Assembly: GCA_023135135.1 (NCBI GenBank)
Contig: JAGLTT010000021.1
Span: 1 to 9,276, forward strand
Direction: 5' to 3'
DNA: 9,276 bases
From: Dehalococcoidales bacterium
Lineage (GTDB): Bacteria > Chloroflexota > Dehalococcoidia > Dehalococcoidales > RBG-16-60-22
Below, in pieces: positions 6,644-9,276 of this stretch; the first letter of the stretch is position 1, and the number at the start of each line of letters is the position of its first letter. The position numbers and the translations under genes are program-made. Below the pieces are notes generated by a model that was not told the origin of the DNA, made no database searches, and was given only the letters and a program-made list of their open reading frames with translations.

Positions 6644-9025
6644 CTAAGGTATCAGTACGGCAGCCAGACCGAAGCCTATCATGGTGGTGGCGGCAACTAC
6701 CGCGAGAATAATTATCCCCATTTCCCAGCTGGTTAGTACCCTCTGAGACAGACCCCTGATTTTATCCAGAGCGTCTTTGGCCATACCAAAGGCTTCATCT
6801 ACCCTGGCGGAAAGTGTTTTTACCTCTTCGACGGTTTTCTGGTGGGCATTCTCCATTCTGGCCGCCATTTCCTCGGCTTTTCTGATGGTGTCGGCGGCGA
6901 GTGATTTGGCGCCCTGGGCCGCTTCCTCGGCCTTCTGTGAAGCGCCGAGTGATGTTTTCCCGGCACTTTCGGCGGCCTTCCTGGCCTCCGCTGAGGCTTT
7001 CGCAGCGGTGTCCGCGGCTTCTTTCGCTTTTCTGGCCAGCCCTTCCGCCTGACTTACAAGCTTATGCAGGGTATGGGTGGCGGCATAGATGGCATCGTCG
7101 CCGGCGATATCGGCGATTTTGGCTTTCTGTCGAATTTCATCGGCTGTCTTTATGCCGGTAGTAGTTGTAGCCATAGACTTCTCACCGGCATTTTTAACTC
7201 TATTTGCCACCGTACCCGATAACTTGGAGGCGGCATCGATAGCTTCATCGGCAGCCATAGCGGCTGTCTCCGCTTTCCTTTCGAGTTCTTCTGATGAGCG
7301 ATAAGCGGCAGCGGCGGCGCCTTTGGCTTTCTCACCCGCTTCATCCGCTTTTTCGGCAGTACCTACAGACGGGGTCCTTTTTGTCTCTTCACGGGCCTCT
7401 TTAGCATTAGCAGCAGTCTTGTCAGTTAGGTTTCCGGCCGCTATGGCTTCTTTTATCGCAGCTTCGATGGCCTTCTGGGCCAGTCTGGCTATCCGCTCTG
7501 CCCTGACGGCATCCGCCTCGGTAACGGCGGAGACGCTGGTGCTGACTTCTTTAGCCTTTTCTATTGCTTCTTCGGAGGTTTTCTTAATTTCTTCGGTTTT
7601 GGTAACAACTTCTTCTTTTACAGAATGGGTTGCCGCTTCGGCGGCTTCCCTGGCATGTTTTGCGGCTATTTCCGCCTTAAGTCCGGCTTCTTCGGCGGCT
7701 CTCTTGGCTTCTTCAGCCTTGGCGGCGGCTTCTTCACCGGCGGCTCTCATAGCCGCCTCGGCTGCCATTCTGGCGGACTCCGATGACTTGGTTGCCGCAT
7801 CGGATGCGGCCTCGGCAGTTTTGGCCAGTTCTTCAGCCCGACTCACCAGCTGGTGCAGCGCTTTAGCCGCGTCTTCGATGGCTTCGTCTCCGGCAATGTC
7901 GGCGGCTTCGGCTTTCTTGCGAATCCTGCCCGCGGTTAAAAAGCCGGTAGCCGCGACTTGTTTTGCCTCTCTGCCTGCCTCATCGACTCTTCCCGCCAGT
8001 ATTCCCGATACTTTCATTGCCGCGCTGATAGCGTCGTCTCCGGTTATAGCGGCCGCCTCGGCTTTCCGGTCGGTCTCTTCAGCTGCCTGGAAGGCAACAA
8101 CGGCGGCTCTCTTGGCTTTCCTGCCTGCCTCGTCGGACCTGGTGGCTGTTTCCGGGGTAATAACTCTGGCCAGTGCCGTCCGGGCGGTACCGGCGGCTAG
8201 GGCGCTTTCGTCGGCAATCTTACCGGCGGTGTTAGTTTTTTCAATAGATTCCTCTACCGCTTTCTTGGCTGCCATCGCCAGTTCTTCGGAACGGGAAGCC
8301 GTTTCCTCGGCCGATTGAGCGGCGAGGGCGGCTGCTTCCTTGGAAGCCAGGCTTACCTCTTCTGCTTTCTGAGTGGCTTCCTCGGCGGCGTATTTAGCTT
8401 CGTTAGCGGTTTGCTCAGCTCTTAAAGCAGCTTCTTCGGCCCTGCGTGCCGCTTCATCGGCAGCTTTAGCAGCCTCGGCCGCTGCTTTCTTGGCTAAAGC
8501 ACTGGCTTCTTCAGCTTGCCGGGCGGCTTCTTCAGACACTCGCCTGGCTGCTTCGGCGGCTTTTATGGCTGCTTCGCCTTCTTTAGCTGCTTTGGTAGCC
8601 GCTTCTTGAGAGGTTTTGGTGGCTGTTTCGGCGTCTTTCTGGAATATATTGGCGGCTTCTCTGGCGCCCCTGTCGGCTTCTTCGGCTTTCCTGGCGGCTT
8701 CCTCAGCAGTGTACCTGGCCGCTGTGGCAATCGCCTCGGCTTTAGACGCTGCATCGCTGGCTGTCTTTGTCGCGGTCGCAGCAGCGCTTTCTCCCGCCAG
8801 GCGGGCTTCCTCGGCTCTCTTGGCGGCTTCCGTAGATGCCGTGGTGGCGGCACCGGCAGCTCCCCTGGCAGCCCTGGCGGACTCTTCAGCTTTTTTTGCC
8901 GCGGTAGCAGCGGCAAGGATATTCGCTTCCATCTCATTCAGGATTTGCGGAAGCGGCTTGGTCATTATCTCCGGTGTTTCTTCAGGTTTTTCTCCCTGAT
9001 GTGTGCTTGGCCTTTTCGTAACCAT
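6644..9025 (-). CDS. Alanine-rich coiled-coil, tail-anchored membrane protein with internal duplications
   Basis: About 793 residues. I do not recognise it as a named family. Residues 1-25 are polar and proline-rich, probably disordered. From about 30 to 760 the protein is nearly all Ala, Glu, Lys, Arg, Thr and Ser with repeated KAEEA/AAxxA patterns and almost no Pro, which indicates a very long helical or coiled-coil rod. It has no cysteine and few aromatics. The last 25 residues (about 769-793) form one hydrophobic helix ending in VLIP, so the rod would be held at the membrane by its C-terminus. Two long blocks repeat with a 263-residue offset and hold four 50-residue units (listed separately). 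Composition recalls LEA-like, TolA-like and MCP-like helices without proving kinship. I prefer ATG at 9025, because AGGGGG (9034-9039) is 8 bases upstream; an in-frame ATG at 9043 adds 6 residues but lacks a ribosome site. A structured leader and terminator lie upstream. Confidence 0.8.
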   Translation of the reverse strand: MVTKRPSTHQGEKPEETPEIMTKPLPQILNEMEANILAAATAAKKAEESARAARGAAGAATTASTEAAKRAEEARLAGESAAATATKTASDAASKAEAIATAARYTAEEAARKAEEADRGAREAANIFQKDAETATKTSQEAATKAAKEGEAAIKAAEAARRVSEEAARQAEEASALAKKAAAEAAKAADEAARRAEEAALRAEQTANEAKYAAEEATQKAEEVSLASKEAAALAAQSAEETASRSEELAMAAKKAVEESIEKTNTAGKIADESALAAGTARTALARVITPETATRSDEAGRKAKRAAVVAFQAAEETDRKAEAAAITGDDAISAAMKVSGILAGRVDEAGREAKQVAATGFLTAGRIRKKAEAADIAGDEAIEDAAKALHQLVSRAEELAKTAEAASDAATKSSESARMAAEAAMRAAGEEAAAKAEEAKRAAEEAGLKAEIAAKHAREAAEAATHSVKEEVVTKTEEIKKTSEEAIEKAKEVSTSVSAVTEADAVRAERIARLAQKAIEAAIKEAIAAGNLTDKTAANAKEAREETKRTPSVGTAEKADEAGEKAKGAAAAAYRSSEELERKAETAAMAADEAIDAASKLSGTVANRVKNAGEKSMATTTTGIKTADEIRQKAKIADIAGDDAIYAATHTLHKLVSQAEGLARKAKEAADTAAKASAEARKAAESAGKTSLGASQKAEEAAQGAKSLAADTIRKAEEMAARMENAHQKTVEEVKTLSARVDEAFGMAKDALDKIRGLSQRVLTSWEMGIIILAVVAATTMIGFGLAAVLIP
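7046..7345 (-). repeat. Tandem pair of 50-residue units, second copy (units 3 and 4)
   Basis: Two adjacent 50-codon units (7196-7345 and 7046-7195) within the coiled-coil gene. Unit 3 aligns without gaps to unit 1 with about 29 of 50 identities, and unit 4 to unit 2 with about 25 of 50, counted by eye. Positions shared by all four units include A3-G4, K24-A25, A28, D33, A35-I36 and A39. The invariant D-x-A-I core breaks the simple Ala/Glu/Lys pattern, so this is more than low-complexity similarity. Confidence 0.8.
7835..8134 (-). repeat. Tandem pair of 50-residue units, first copy (units 1 and 2)
   Basis: Two adjacent 50-codon units (7985-8134 and 7835-7984) with about 24 of 50 identities to each other and no gap. 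Both begin DEAGR, have KAEAA at 24-28 and a GD-x-A-I core at 32-36. Unit 1 ends in RV and unit 2 in RA. The pair is repeated 263 codons downstream as units 3 and 4. The surrounding sequence also aligns, so the larger duplication spans about 7706-8308 and 6920-7519. Confidence 0.8.
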
Positions 9026-9057
9026 TTCCCCATCCCCCTTCATTAAACTTTATTGTG

Positions 9058-9094
9058 AAAAAGGAAAGACACCGATAGTAAAACCGGTGTCTTT
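9058..9094 (-). terminator. Intrinsic terminator in the leader of the coiled-coil gene
   Basis: On the minus strand AAAGACACCG (9094-9085) and CGGTGTCTTT (9074-9065) form a perfect 10-bp stem with a 10-base loop, followed by CC and a run of five T (9062-9058). There is no T run on the other side, so it points only along the minus strand. It ends 32 bases before the preferred start codon. It may act as an attenuator, may end a stand-alone small RNA, or may end a transcript entering from beyond 9276. Confidence 0.75.
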
Positions 9095-9211
9095 AGATAC
9101 TCTATTCACAGATGTGTTTACTGGATAATGCCTTTTGGCATTCCTGTACCTGGCCAGACAAGTGTGATGTAAACACATCTGACTCCCAAAACGGATATAT
9201 ACGAGTTCTTA
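9063..9211 (-). promoter_or_regulatory. Structured leader RNA candidate (attenuator, riboswitch or small RNA)
   Basis: From the predicted start near 9211 to the terminator there are about 150 nt of RNA with clear structure. An outer 13-bp perfect stem is formed by 9169-9181 with 9109-9121. Inside its 47-base loop are a hairpin AATGCC-AAAA-GGCATT (9142-9127, minus strand) and a short palindrome CTGGCCAG (9150-9157). The terminator hairpin follows. The order promoter, closed junction, terminator, start codon is that of a transcriptional attenuator. I do not recognise any known riboswitch or T-box signature, and the ligand, if any, is unknown. Confidence 0.55.
9109..9181. repeat. Perfect 13-bp inverted repeat spanning 73 bp
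   Basis: CAGATGTGTTTAC (9109-9121) is the exact reverse complement of GTAAACACATCTG (9169-9181). The pairing stops on both sides: A faces A outside (9108/9182) and T faces T inside (9122/9168). It fits the closing stem of a structured RNA. A pair of protein-binding half-sites or the ends of a tiny mobile element are less likely, and no flanking target duplication is evident. Confidence 0.8.
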
Positions 9212-9217
9212 AAGATA

Positions 9218-9246
9218 ATAATATTCTTGACTCTTCATCTTGTCAA
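9218..9246 (-). promoter_or_regulatory. Near-consensus sigma-70 promoter for the leader and coiled-coil gene
   Basis: On the minus strand, TTGACA (9246-9241) and TATTAT (9223-9218) are separated by exactly 17 bases. The -35 is perfect and the -10 matches five of six. The sequence further upstream (9253-9276) is AT-rich, as in an UP element. A small inverted repeat TGTC-AATA-GACA (9241-9252) overlaps the -35 box. Transcription would begin near 9211, giving a leader of about 186 nt to the ATG at 9025. Confidence 0.65.
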
Positions 9247-9276
9247 TAGACAGTAGCCTGAAAACTAATATATATT

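Noticed and set aside
7323..8318. 331-codon plus-strand frame rich in Ala and Ser opposite the coiled-coil gene
   Set aside because: It is the antisense shadow of Ala/Glu/Lys codons (GCx read backwards gives Ala/Ser/Gly). The minus-strand frame has a ribosome site, promoter, ordered repeats and a C-terminal membrane helix.
6644..9025. Repeat region as a possible CRISPR or DNA satellite array
   Set aside because: The periodicity is at the protein level with divergent codons and an unbroken frame; there are no identical DNA repeats with unique spacers.
9109..9181. tRNA gene, suggested by the 73-bp length and paired ends
   Set aside because: The 13-bp end stem is too long for an acceptor arm, and there is no T-loop GTTCRA-like sequence, anticodon arm or CCA end.
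9241..9252. Small inverted repeat TGTC-AATA-GACA over the -35 box
   Set aside because: Only 4-bp arms and largely explained by the TTGACA hexamer; too short to call an operator.

Overview
The window reads as a piece of an anaerobic bacterial chromosome of mid-to-high GC. It carries a tungsten-type aldehyde:ferredoxin oxidoreductase with a four-cluster ferredoxin partner, a thiamine-diphosphate (TPP) dehydrogenase E1 pair, and a GlcD/GlcF-like flavin plus iron-sulfur pair. The promoters look like ordinary bacterial sigma-70 sites and each gene has a Shine-Dalgarno site. The style would suit a Dehalococcoidia/Chloroflexota or deltaproteobacterial-type anaerobe, but that is an impression: no marker gene is present.

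Layout. (1) 1-1543, minus strand: a polyferredoxin gene translationally coupled (ATGA overlap) to an AOR-family gene that runs off the left edge. (2) 1544-1709: a divergent control region with a promoter candidate for each direction. (3) 1710-6522, plus strand: four genes, E1 alpha, E1 beta, an FAD-linked oxidase and a CCG-domain iron-sulfur protein. The gaps are 32, 65 and 51 bases, and the 65-base gap holds a very good internal promoter. (4) 6523-6643: a short convergent gap containing a probable 24-residue, one-helix membrane peptide on the minus strand. (5) 6644-9025, minus strand: an alanine-rich, coiled-coil, tail-anchored protein of about 793 residues built partly from internal duplications. 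(6) 9026-9276: its control region, with a near-consensus promoter, a leader of about 186 nt with a perfect 13-bp long-range stem, and a convincing intrinsic terminator placed before the start codon.

How the genes may work together (inference). The E1 pair would decarboxylate a 2-oxo acid or cleave an acetoin-like compound. The flavin and Fe-S pair would oxidise a 2-hydroxy acid or alcohol and pass electrons on. The divergent AOR and ferredoxin would oxidise an aldehyde and reduce a low-potential carrier. No lipoyl E2 or E3 gene is visible, so the E1 may release an aldehyde that AOR consumes. The coiled-coil gene, its regulated-looking leader and the small membrane peptide seem to be a separate unit and are the least explained part of the window.
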